From: DATGZX01 sp035296965
GTDB lineage: Bacteria; Planctomycetota; Planctomycetia; Gemmatales; Gemmataceae
Assembly (NCBI GenBank): GCA_035296965.1
Contig: DATGZX010000385.1
Location: 1-50,422 of the forward strand
Length of the DNA stretch: 50,422 bases
Direction of reading: 5' to 3'
The notes beneath the pieces are model-generated. The model had not been told where the DNA came from. It worked only from the letters and a program-made list of their open reading frames with translations, and did no database searches. A program made the position numbers and the translations under genes. Of the stretch, positions 1-6,563 are shown one piece after another (positions within the stretch are counted from its first letter, which is position 1; every line of letters begins with the position of its first letter).

Positions 1-89
1 CTGCGATGAAAAGTCTTTGAACTCTTGCGCTGTGGTGAAAAAGTTCTGTTGTCGTAGGATTTACACGTGGCTCAGACGCAACGAAACAC

Positions 90-134
90 TGGCTGGTTTT
101 GAGGCGCCCACAGGTGGCTGGTTTTGAGGCGCCC
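90..134. repeat. Two-unit direct tandem repeat, 25-base period
   Basis: The 20-base string TGGCTGGTTTTGAGGCGCCC occurs at 90-109 and again at 115-134, separated by five bases. The copies are identical. No function is evident; it may be a duplication product or the edge of a decayed element. Confidence 0.75.
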
Positions 135-272
135 TTTGACAACCAACCCGACAATGCCACCGGCCGGCTGCGTGAGTACGCCACGGATAATCCCCGAAAG
201 CTGTGCGGTGGTGTTCATGCGCCTTCCAGAGATACGATTCGCTTCACGAGCAATGACCAGGCCGCTCACAAA

Positions 273-323
273 GGTCAAGCGCTTCGATAGTAACGTTGAA
301 TCGGAATACAAAAATCCTCTACG
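273..323 (-). repeat. Diverged 51-base repeat, copy 1
   Basis: About 41 of 51 bases match 1916-1966 in the same orientation. On the minus strand both copies contain an ATG followed by a similar peptide (MYSDSTLLSKRLT here, MSSDSSLPSKRLT in the other). The pair may be remnants of one duplicated small gene or leader. The other copy stops after 16 codons. Confidence 0.55.
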
Positions 324-384
324 TTGGCACTGCGCGACTTGACTTCAAAGGCTATTTAGCGGTTCGACCGGCTTGACTGGAATA

Positions 385-684
385 TTAACGATGTCCCGTT
401 TTCCGACTTCCACCCTTTTCCACCCCCTCCTTCCGCCTTTGTTCCTCAATCCATCGCTGAGCCGCTCTAACCTGATCCACGGCCGGGGGCAATCCCGCGA
501 TTGAGCGCATGCAGGTCGGATCATAGCGATGTGCGTATTCCAACATCTCCTCCACTATTTCCTCGGGGAGATGGCTCAGCACGAGGTCTGGATGGTCCGG
601 GTCAAGCATTTGCAGGCAATCCATCATGACTTGATAACCGGTTATCGCACCATCCCGATACATCTCGATCAACTCGTCTACCAT
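385..684 (-). CDS. Small acidic protein, possible immunity partner
   Basis: This encodes about 99 residues starting MVDELIEMYRDG; I do not recognise a named family. The start is well supported. The ATG (684-682) overlaps the stop of the upstream gene in an ATGA arrangement, and GAGGAG precedes it by seven bases. The N-terminal two thirds is acidic and predicted helical (PEEIVEEMLEY), and the tail is basic and Lys/Arg-rich. Overlap with a gene carrying a toxin-like C-terminal domain, small size and acidity fit an immunity protein, but that is inference from context. A longer upstream start would put about 50 bases inside the neighbour and is less likely. Confidence 0.6.
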   Translation of the reverse strand: MVDELIEMYRDGAITGYQVMMDCLQMLDPDHPDLVLSHLPEEIVEEMLEYAHRYDPTCMRSIAGLPPAVDQVRAAQRWIEEQRRKEGVEKGGSRKTGHR

Positions 685-1154
685 CACGCAACTCCTCTCA
701 TTCTGGCCACTAATTCGTCTGCATAGTCCCATGCCTGCCAGTGAAAATTGCCCTCGTTGTCAGCATGAGCTTCAGCCTGCCAGCTTTCGATAGGGGCACC
801 AGTTTCCCCGAAGGCTTTTCTCATCTCTTCAAGCTCATACATCTCATGACCGATGACGGCGACGATGGCTTCATCGCTCCTCATAATATCCTTGCGAATC
901 AAGAACGGGATCTTACCAGTTTTCTTGTGAAACAGCGAAGACCAATAAATCATCGTGCCCGCCGGTTCCTTGAAAGTTGTCGTCTTGGCCGTGGTGTCCT
1001 CGTCAAGCCAACCGTACTTGTCGATTGCGAACGACACGTAATCCGGAATGACAACTCCCCAACGCCGGGCAATCTGGTATGCTTCTTCAATTGACTTTGT
1101 CTTTCCGTCGTGGTTTGGACGCCACTTGTATTTTGGTGCTCTACCCCCAATCAT
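684..1154 (-). CDS. Hypothetical protein, toxin-domain-like
   Basis: This encodes about 156 residues. The chosen ATG at 1154 has GAGGTGAG just upstream; a longer frame to 1217 lacks such a site. The C-terminal part reads VIGHEMYELEEMR and, later, EAHADNEGNFHWQAWDYADELV. That is a His/Glu-rich helix followed by a conserved-looking His-Trp-Ala-Trp-Asp segment. The layout recalls C-terminal domains of Rhs/YD-repeat polymorphic toxins found as free-standing genes, but I cannot name the family. HEMYE is not a canonical HExxH zinc motif. It is translationally coupled by ATGA overlap to a 99-residue acidic protein, consistent with an effector and immunity pair. No Rhs repeats are visible upstream, so it could be an orphan cassette or an unrelated conserved protein. 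Confidence 0.6.
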   Translation of the reverse strand: MIGGRAPKYKWRPNHDGKTKSIEEAYQIARRWGVVIPDYVSFAIDKYGWLDEDTTAKTTTFKEPAGTMIYWSSLFHKKTGKIPFLIRKDIMRSDEAIVAVIGHEMYELEEMRKAFGETGAPIESWQAEAHADNEGNFHWQAWDYADELVARMRGVA

Positions 1155-1277
1155 GCTCACCTCAAACTCACGACGCCATTGACAGACCCAGGTGTTGCGG
1201 GTGCTACACTGCCCCACGGCGTCGGTCGCTTTCCCTTTCGGTTCCCATCGTTGCCGAAGTGTTTGCCAAACAGTTTC

Positions 1278-1457
1278 TCAAGAGGACTGTTGTCCCGGCC
1301 TGCTCCTCCTGGGTGCGGTTCGGCGTTCGCTCGCCGCCAACAGCTCCCTGACTTCATCTACAGTACGGAGCTGTCCCCCGAGATGAATGACGGCATGGCA
1401 ATTGGGACAAACCGGCCGTAAATCGGCAATCGGATCGATTTCATATTCCTCGCCAAC
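1278..1457 (-). pseudogene. HNH endonuclease C-terminal remnant
   Basis: The minus strand is open for 60 codons and encodes GEEYEIDPIADLRPVCPNC followed by HAVIHLGG, then a stretch like RTVDEVRELLA. This is the classic end of an HNH (McrA-like) nuclease: a CPNCH zinc/active-site segment followed by an EVRELL helix. The expected N-terminal half is missing, because a stop lies directly before GEEYE and neighbouring frames show no HNH beta-hairpin. There is no start codon or ribosome-binding site. I read it as a truncated pseudogene from a restriction or homing type nuclease, probably inactive. Confidence 0.6.
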
Positions 1458-2005
1458 TCATGGTCGCCAATACGGGTGGTACTGCTGCAACTCCACGACA
1501 AGTCCTGGCCGGACTTGGCGCGGTCGGGGGTATACTCCGGCTTCGTGACAAAGAGGAATGTTGGCATCGTCGGGACTCCTGCCAAAAGATGGCAGCGACG
1601 GTCGGTATTCAACGCCGCACTAGTGATTAGCCTGACCGGAGCTGGTTGACCTAGCACTGAGATTGGAACATGCCGCCCAATTTGGGTCAACGACTGACTT
1701 GACAGTCTCCCGGGACTTGCCCGTCTCGCTGCATGTGGACAATAGCGACCTTTCTGGCGCTGTTCGATGAGCGTCCTTCCGCCTCTCGGGCGAAGGGCCC
1801 GCCAGCCGTCGGACTCGGGAGAACCGGCCGCCGGCGTCGACCTTGATTCGCCGTTTGCCGCAGCCTTGGCGCCGCAACCGAAATCCGAAACATGGCGGCG
1901 TAGTCAAGACGTTCGGGTCAAGCGTTTCGACGGCAACGATGAATCGGAAGACATGAAGCATCTACGCAAGCGCTCCACGGCTTGAGTTCGGAGGCTAGGT
2001 AAGCG
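1458..2005. other. Gene-free stretch upstream of HNH remnant
   Basis: I find no supported gene here. Open frames on both strands lack ribosome-binding sites and recognisable motifs. It carries the second copy of the 51-base repeat at 1916-1966. It is probably degraded accessory DNA between the HNH remnant and the frameshifted gene at 2006-2313. Confidence 0.35.
1916..1966 (-). repeat. Diverged 51-base repeat, copy 2
   Basis: This is the partner of 273-323, at about 80% identity and in the same orientation. On the minus strand it opens with an ATG and runs 16 codons to a stop, with a peptide resembling that of the first copy. The two copies bracket the decayed accessory patch. Confidence 0.55.
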
Positions 2006-2313
2006 TCATCCCCGGATCCCCGCCTTTTCCAAGTAGTTGCGAACAAGGCTCTCTAACTCTGGCCCATGCATCCGGCTCTGGCTTCCGTAGTACCCCGAAT
2101 CGTTTGTCCCATCATCGTTGTCTTCCAGAAGGCGGAAGTCGATCGCCTCGGGGAAGCCGATCTGCTTTCTGAGGTCGTAAAACCGATGCATCAGTTCGGC
2201 CGCTTCACGGTGACCTCGGCGGTACTCCTCTCGGAGCCTTCAAGGTACCGGCGTTGGCACGCCTCCAGCACATCGCCCGTTAGCTTGCCAGGAGTAACTG
2301 GAATCGTTCTCAT
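2006..2313 (-). pseudogene. Small hypothetical gene broken by a frameshift
   Basis: Two overlapping minus-strand frames join into one about 101-residue protein. The first begins MRTIPVTPGKLTGDVLEACQ (ATG at 2313) and runs to about LEGSE. A one-base shift near 2230-2240, in the run CCGAGAGGAG, then leads into EEYRRGHREAAELMHRFYDL and on to a C-terminus ending NYLEKAGIRG. Protein-like composition continues smoothly across the join, so I read a real gene with an indel. A sequencing error or programmed shift cannot be excluded. I do not recognise the family. Its place beside a toxin-like pair and an HNH remnant suggests an accessory-island gene. Confidence 0.5.
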
Positions 2314-2604
2314 CTTCAAGCCCACAGGGCCCCGGGTAAGCTGCCGGCAACCTGGCGAGACGATCTGTCCTGAAAATTGACCATGTGGCCGCCCGTCAGC
2401 CTGCTACCGCACTGTATCTGATTATCTGGCTCATGGCACGGCAACGGGAGCAAAACATTTTCGCTGTCCCCATTTCCAGCCTTTCGGCATTTCGATTTTC
2501 TTTATTTTGCCATTGTCGATTCGGCGTTTTCTCATTCGTCTAATGGGTAGTGGAGACAAATCGCTTCCCTGCCCCACAATATCTTCGAATGAAGGAGAAA
2601 AACC

Positions 2605-3072
2605 GTGCCGATCCAAAAAATCACGCCGTTCTTGTGGTTCGATCATCAGGCGGAAGAGGCGGCCAAGTTTTATGTCTCGATTTTTCCGAACTCGAAGGTG
2701 GTCAAGGCGCTCCGCTACGGTAAAGCAGGTCCTGGGCCCGATGGCTCGGTGATGACTGTGGAATTTCAGCTCGACGGGCAGCCGTTTGTCGGCCTCAACG
2801 GCGGGCCGCACTTCAAGTTTTCGGAGGCGATTTCGTTCGTCGTGAACTGCGAGTCGCAGGACGAAGTCGATTATTACTGGGAGAAGCTCTCCGCGGGAGG
2901 CGGACAAGTCCAGTGTGGCTGGCTCAAGGACAAGTTTGGTTTGTCGTGGCAGATCGTGCCGACCGTACTGCCGCAACTGCTGGGGAACCCTGACCCGGAA
3001 AAAGCGCAACGCGCCATGAAGGCAATGTTGACGATGAAGAAGCTCGACATCCGCGCGCTCGAGCAGGCCTAA
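2605..3072 (+). CDS. PhnB/3-dmu-type VOC family protein
   Basis: This encodes 155 residues from a GTG start preceded by GAAGGAG. The opening ITPFLWFDHQAEEAAKFYVS and the later GGPHFKFSEAISF are typical of the 3-demethylubiquinone-9 3-methyltransferase-like branch of the vicinal-oxygen-chelate superfamily, as is the C-terminal block with KDKFGLSWQIVPTVLPQLL. Despite the family label, most members are not shown to be methyltransferases; they are small dimeric cytoplasmic proteins of unknown substrate. The length is usual for the family. A strong hairpin follows at 3127-3161. A second VOC-type gene lies 290 bases downstream, so the two may be functionally related, though they are distinct subfamilies. 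Confidence 0.88.
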   Translation: MPIQKITPFLWFDHQAEEAAKFYVSIFPNSKVVKALRYGKAGPGPDGSVMTVEFQLDGQPFVGLNGGPHFKFSEAISFVVNCESQDEVDYYWEKLSAGGGQVQCGWLKDKFGLSWQIVPTVLPQLLGNPDPEKAQRAMKAMLTMKKLDIRALEQA

Positions 3073-3126
3073 GAAAACCAGCGGCGATGGCGGGGTCGGA
3101 GACCTGCGCCGAGCGGTGAACTGAGA

Positions 3127-3161
3127 GTGGCCGGGGCTTCGCTGCGCTCAGCCCCGGCCAC
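3127..3161. repeat. Perfect 12-bp inverted repeat (hairpin)
   Basis: GTGGCCGGGGCT at 3127-3138 is perfectly inverted at 3150-3161 with an 11-base loop. It lies 55 bases after the stop of the VOC gene and has no U-run. It could act as a terminator or mRNA stabiliser, or be a REP-like palindrome of the kind dispersed in planctomycete intergenic DNA. Confidence 0.65.
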
Positions 3162-3359
3162 ACGGTCTTCCCCAACACAAGGGAGCAGTTCGCCTATTGC
3201 TGCATGCTTTTGGGCTTTGACGCATGGCAGTCGCGGGCAGTTGTCTGGGCCCGAAAGCATGGCACCCGACACGAGTCTGCTGCCAAAGTGAGCACGGTCA
3301 GGTAGGAAGAATTCTGAGCAGGATCTATAACTCTCAATCTTTTCTCAAGGAGTTTGGCA

Positions 3360-3845
3360 ATGAGCAAGTCCACCCAACCGATTCCCCCCGGGCAGGAAAA
3401 CCTGATTCCGCACCTGGTGTGCGATTCCTGTTCCGAGGCGATCGAGTTCTATAAGAAGGCGTTCGGCGCCGAAGAGGTACGCAGGGTGCCGTCTCCGGAC
3501 GGCTGCAAGATCATGCATGCCGCGATCCGCATCGGCAACAGCTTCGTGTATCTTGTTGACGACTTTCCTGAATACTGCGAAGGCAAGTCGCAGTCGCCCA
3601 AGGGCTTGAAAGGCACGCCCGTTACGATCCACCACTACGTTGAGAACTGTGACGCCGCGATCAAGCGGGCCCAGGACGCCGGCGCGACCGTCTCGATGCC
3701 GGCCCAGGATATGTTTTGGGGAGACCGCTACGGCCTCGTTACCGATCCGTACGGCCATAAGTGGGCTTTCGCGACGCACATCAAGGATGTCACCCCTGAT
3801 GAAATGCGAGCGGCGATGAAGGGCGCTTTCGCAAAGGGCTCGTAG
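3360..3845 (+). CDS. PhnB-like glyoxalase/VOC protein
   Basis: This encodes 161 residues. The ATG at 3360 is favoured because AAGGAG lies seven bases upstream; a TTG two codons earlier is unlikely. The opening PHLVCDSCSEAIEFYKKAFG is typical of PhnB-like members of the glyoxalase/bleomycin-resistance (VOC) superfamily. Later segments HAAIRIGNSFVYLVDD and WGDRYGLVTDPYGHKWAFAT give the expected two beta-alpha-beta-beta-beta modules and the conserved DPYGHxW motif. The function is unknown; such proteins are small, soluble and often metal-binding. It follows a related VOC gene on the same strand. A GC-rich hairpin at 3900-3931 may end the unit. Confidence 0.88.
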   Translation: MSKSTQPIPPGQENLIPHLVCDSCSEAIEFYKKAFGAEEVRRVPSPDGCKIMHAAIRIGNSFVYLVDDFPEYCEGKSQSPKGLKGTPVTIHHYVENCDAAIKRAQDAGATVSMPAQDMFWGDRYGLVTDPYGHKWAFATHIKDVTPDEMRAAMKGAFAKGS

Positions 3846-3899
3846 GGCGACTTCGATCGATGCGCTTGTCGTCTTTGTCCAGGCGACAGACCGCATAAA

Positions 3900-3931
3900 C
3901 CGCCCGTGGCTGCGTACGCAGGCGCGGGCGG
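3900..3931 (+). terminator. Hairpin after VOC gene, possible terminator
   Basis: CCGCCCG at 3900-3906 pairs with CGGGCGG at 3925-3931, and the loop itself contains the self-complementary TGCGTACGCA. It is followed by ATTTCATT, which is not a clear U-run. It lies 55 bases after the VOC stop codon and may end that transcript. Confidence 0.45.
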
Positions 3932-4174
3932 GATTTCATTGGTCCACTTCCAGCGCTAAAGCGTGGGGGACGGCATCGACAGGTTCATCATGAACTGAAC
4001 TGAATCTGTTTATTCATTGGCGATAAGGGTAGAATCGTAATCGTGGGGTTCGGTTGGTTGGGTGCGATAGGAACGCGCGTGGTATTCGGCAAGGCGCATA
4101 CTGGCTAACGGTGTTCGTGGCGTCCCTGGGCCGGTGGCCCGCACTTATTCGCTTGTCATCTGGAGAACGCACCC
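3932..4174. other. Upstream region of the receptor kinase gene
   Basis: No gene is seen here. This non-coding stretch separates the VOC unit from the kinase. It must hold the kinase promoter, but I cannot assign -35 and -10 elements with confidence. Confidence 0.35.
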
Positions 4175-6526
4175 GTGACGACTTCCGGCGAGGGGAGCAA
4201 GCCGACCAGCTTTTTGGACGCCACCACTGTGCATGCCGATGCCGCCGCGGGCGGGCCGGCTCGGACTTCCTCGTGGGAGGGGGAAGTTCTCAAAGCCGCC
4301 TACCGCGTGGATGCCAAGCTCGGCGAAGGCGGCATGGGCACCATCTACCGAGGCACGCAACTGTCGTTAGGTCGTGCCGTCGCCATCAAAACATTATCGC
4401 GGTCGAACAAGCTCACCGACGAAGCCGTCCAGCGGTTCTTTCGCGAAGCCAAGATCCTCAGCCAGCTCAACCACCCCAACATCGTCAACATCATCGATTT
4501 CGGTACGGCCGAACCGGGCGCCACGCCGTTCATCGTCATGGAGTTGCTTTCTGGCAAGCCGCTCGACGCCTACGTGACGGTGCAGAACCGACCAGCGCTG
4601 CGCCAAGTGCTGGGCTTGATGGGGCAGATCTGCGCGGGGATCGCCGCGGCTCACCAGCTAAACATCGTACATCGGGATCTGAAGCCTTCGAACGTATTCG
4701 TCGTCAGCCTCGCGGGCACTGGCGACCCCATCGTCAAGCTGTTGGACTTCGGACTGGCGAAGCCGGCGACGGCCATGCCCGAATCGGGCCTCGCCGTCAC
4801 GCAAGCCGGCGTGGGAGTGGGGACCTGCGGGTTCACCGCTCCGGAACAGTTGGAGGGAACCGGCGATCCCGACGCGCGCGCCGACGTGTATGGTTTGGGC
4901 GCCCTTCTGTACTATCTCTTGACGGGCAGGCCGCCCTATCAGGGCCAAACCGTCAATTCAGTGTTGGCCAAGCAAATGACCAAGCCGCCCGATCCCATCG
5001 ACTTCCCGGCGCTGGGTCTGGCGGGGGCGGAAGCGATTGAGCCGATCCTGACCAAGGCGATGAGCATTCTTCCCGAAGAGCGCTACCAGAGCGTCGCCGA
5101 ATTTAAAGGAGCGCTAGAGGCCATCTTGACGAGCATCCTGAGCCATGCCGACCGGCGCCCAACGCATGGTGGGGACGCGCCGCCAGCCAGGACATCGGCG
5201 CCATTGGCGCCGCCGACGCACGTGGGCAGGTCGCAATTTGCCACCGACACCGCAGTGCACACTCCGCAGCGGTCGCGGCGACCGTTGTTCATCGCGATCG
5301 GGCTTCTGGGCCTAGGGATGTGCGCGCTGGCCGGGTGGCTGGCATTCGGCGGCAAGGGTGGCCCCGGCGGGAAAGTCGCCCCCAAGCCGGCGCTGACGGC
5401 CAGCGCTCCGGGTGTGACCGACGCCGAGATCGTTCTGGGCCTCAGCGCGCCCTTCTCCGGTCCCGCCAAGGAACTCGGCCGCGGCATGCAGGTCGGCATC
5501 GAAACCTACTTCCGCCACGTCAACGAATCGGAGGGCGGCATCCAGGGCCGCAAGCTCAGGCTCCTGGCCCTCGACGACGGTTACGACCCCAAACGCTGCT
5601 CCGAAACGATGAATGAGATGATCGATCAGAAACCGGTGTTCGCGTTCGTCGGCAACGTGGGCACACCTACTGCCGAGGTGGCCTTGCCACTGGTCTTGCA
5701 GCATAAGCGCGTGCTCTTCGGCGCTTTTACAGGGGCCGGGCTGCTGCGCCGCGACCCGCCCGATCGCTACGTCTTCAATTACCGCGCGAGCTACGCGGAG
5801 GAGACGGCGGCCATCGTCCAGTATTTGATGACCCTGCGCAAGATTAAGCCGGACCAGATCGCAGTTTTCGCCCAGCAGGACGGTTACGGCGACGCCGGCT
5901 TTAGCGGCGTGGCCAAGGCGCTGCGCAAGGTCGGCTTCGACTCCGACCAGATTCTCCGCATCGGTTACCAACGCAACACCATGGACCTGGATGCGGCAGT
6001 GCGTGAGTTGCTCCGGCACAAGGAACGCATCAAGGCCGTCATCATGGTCCCTACCTACCGGCAGGCGGCCGCCTTCATCAAGCGCGTCCGGGACGAGGGG
6101 ATGAACCCTATCTTCACCAGCGTGTCTTTCGTCGGCAGCGAGGCCTTGGCCGAGGTGCTCAAGGAAACCGCACCGAAGTACGCGGAAGGCGTGATCGTTA
6201 CCCAGGTCGTGCCTTTCTATGGCTCCAGTGCCACAGGGGTGCTGCAATACCGGGAACGTTTGGGGCAGTTCTTTCCCGAGGAGCGGCCAAGTTTCATTTC
6301 CCTGGAAGGTTACATCGCCGCCAAAGTGCTGTGCTCGGCCCTGGACACAGCCGGACCGGAGTTGACGACGGAAAAGCTGGTAGAGGCGCTCGAAGCGCTG
6401 CGCAATCTGGACTTGGGTCTGGGCGCGCCGCTGTCTTTCGGGCCTTCCGAACACCAGGCTTCCCACAAGATTTGGGCCGCGGTGTTGGACGCCAATTCGC
6501 AGTTTCAAAACCTGGATCTGGATTGA
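4175..6526 (+). CDS. Ser/Thr kinase fused to LivJ-type ligand sensor
   Basis: This encodes 783 residues from a GTG start with TGGAGA upstream. Residues about 44-320 form a Hanks-type kinase: glycine loop GEGGMG (50-55), VAIK lysine 72, catalytic HRDLKPSN (166-173), DFG (191-193) and APE (222-224). All key residues are present, so it should be active. A Pro/Ala-rich linker leads to one membrane segment (about 370-391). Residues about 415-780 resemble periplasmic binding proteins of the branched-chain amino-acid type (Peripla_BP_6), with IVLGLSAPFSGPAKELGRGM as the signature start. The predicted topology is cytoplasmic kinase and extracytoplasmic sensor, so ligand binding could control phosphorylation. 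No transporter genes are adjacent. The ligand cannot be told from sequence. Confidence 0.93.
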   Translation: MTTSGEGSKPTSFLDATTVHADAAAGGPARTSSWEGEVLKAAYRVDAKLGEGGMGTIYRGTQLSLGRAVAIKTLSRSNKLTDEAVQRFFREAKILSQLNHPNIVNIIDFGTAEPGATPFIVMELLSGKPLDAYVTVQNRPALRQVLGLMGQICAGIAAAHQLNIVHRDLKPSNVFVVSLAGTGDPIVKLLDFGLAKPATAMPESGLAVTQAGVGVGTCGFTAPEQLEGTGDPDARADVYGLGALLYYLLTGRPPYQGQTVNSVLAKQMTKPPDPIDFPALGLAGAEAIEPILTKAMSILPEERYQSVAEFKGALEAILTSILSHADRRPTHGGDAPPARTSAPLAPPTHVGRSQFATDTAVHTPQRSRRPLFIAIGLLGLGMCALAGWLAFGGKGGPGGKVAPKPALTASAPGVTDAEIVLGLSAPFSGPAKELGRGMQVGIETYFRHVNESEGGIQGRKLRLLALDDGYDPKRCSETMNEMIDQKPVFAFVGNVGTPTAEVALPLVLQHKRVLFGAFTGAGLLRRDPPDRYVFNYRASYAEETAAIVQYLMTLRKIKPDQIAVFAQQDGYGDAGFSGVAKALRKVGFDSDQILRIGYQRNTMDLDAAVRELLRHKERIKAVIMVPTYRQAAAFIKRVRDEGMNPIFTSVSFVGSEALAEVLKETAPKYAEGVIVTQVVPFYGSSATGVLQYRERLGQFFPEERPSFISLEGYIAAKVLCSALDTAGPELTTEKLVEALEALRNLDLGLGAPLSFGPSEHQASHKIWAAVLDANSQFQNLDLD

Positions 6527-6563
6527 CGACTGCGGCCAGGTTCGCGTTCGCCGCCGAGCTCGG

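Larger units (their letters stand above)
1..384. other. Gene-free leader with short tandem repeat
   Basis: I see no credible coding region here; the open frames are short and lack ribosome-binding sites. The stretch holds a two-unit tandem repeat (90-134) and one copy of a diverged 51-base repeat (273-323) whose partner lies at 1916-1966. It sits at the edge of the window, so a gene running in from the left could be missed. Confidence 0.4.

Noticed and set aside
684..1154. HExxH zinc protease call for the toxin-like protein
   Set aside because: The string is HEMYE, so the second His is missing; a metal-protease call is not supported.
4054..5040. 328-codon plus-strand frame overlapping the kinase start
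   Set aside because: It is an out-of-frame shadow of the kinase gene. Its Arg/Gly/Pro-rich translation has no domain, while the kinase frame has all catalytic motifs.
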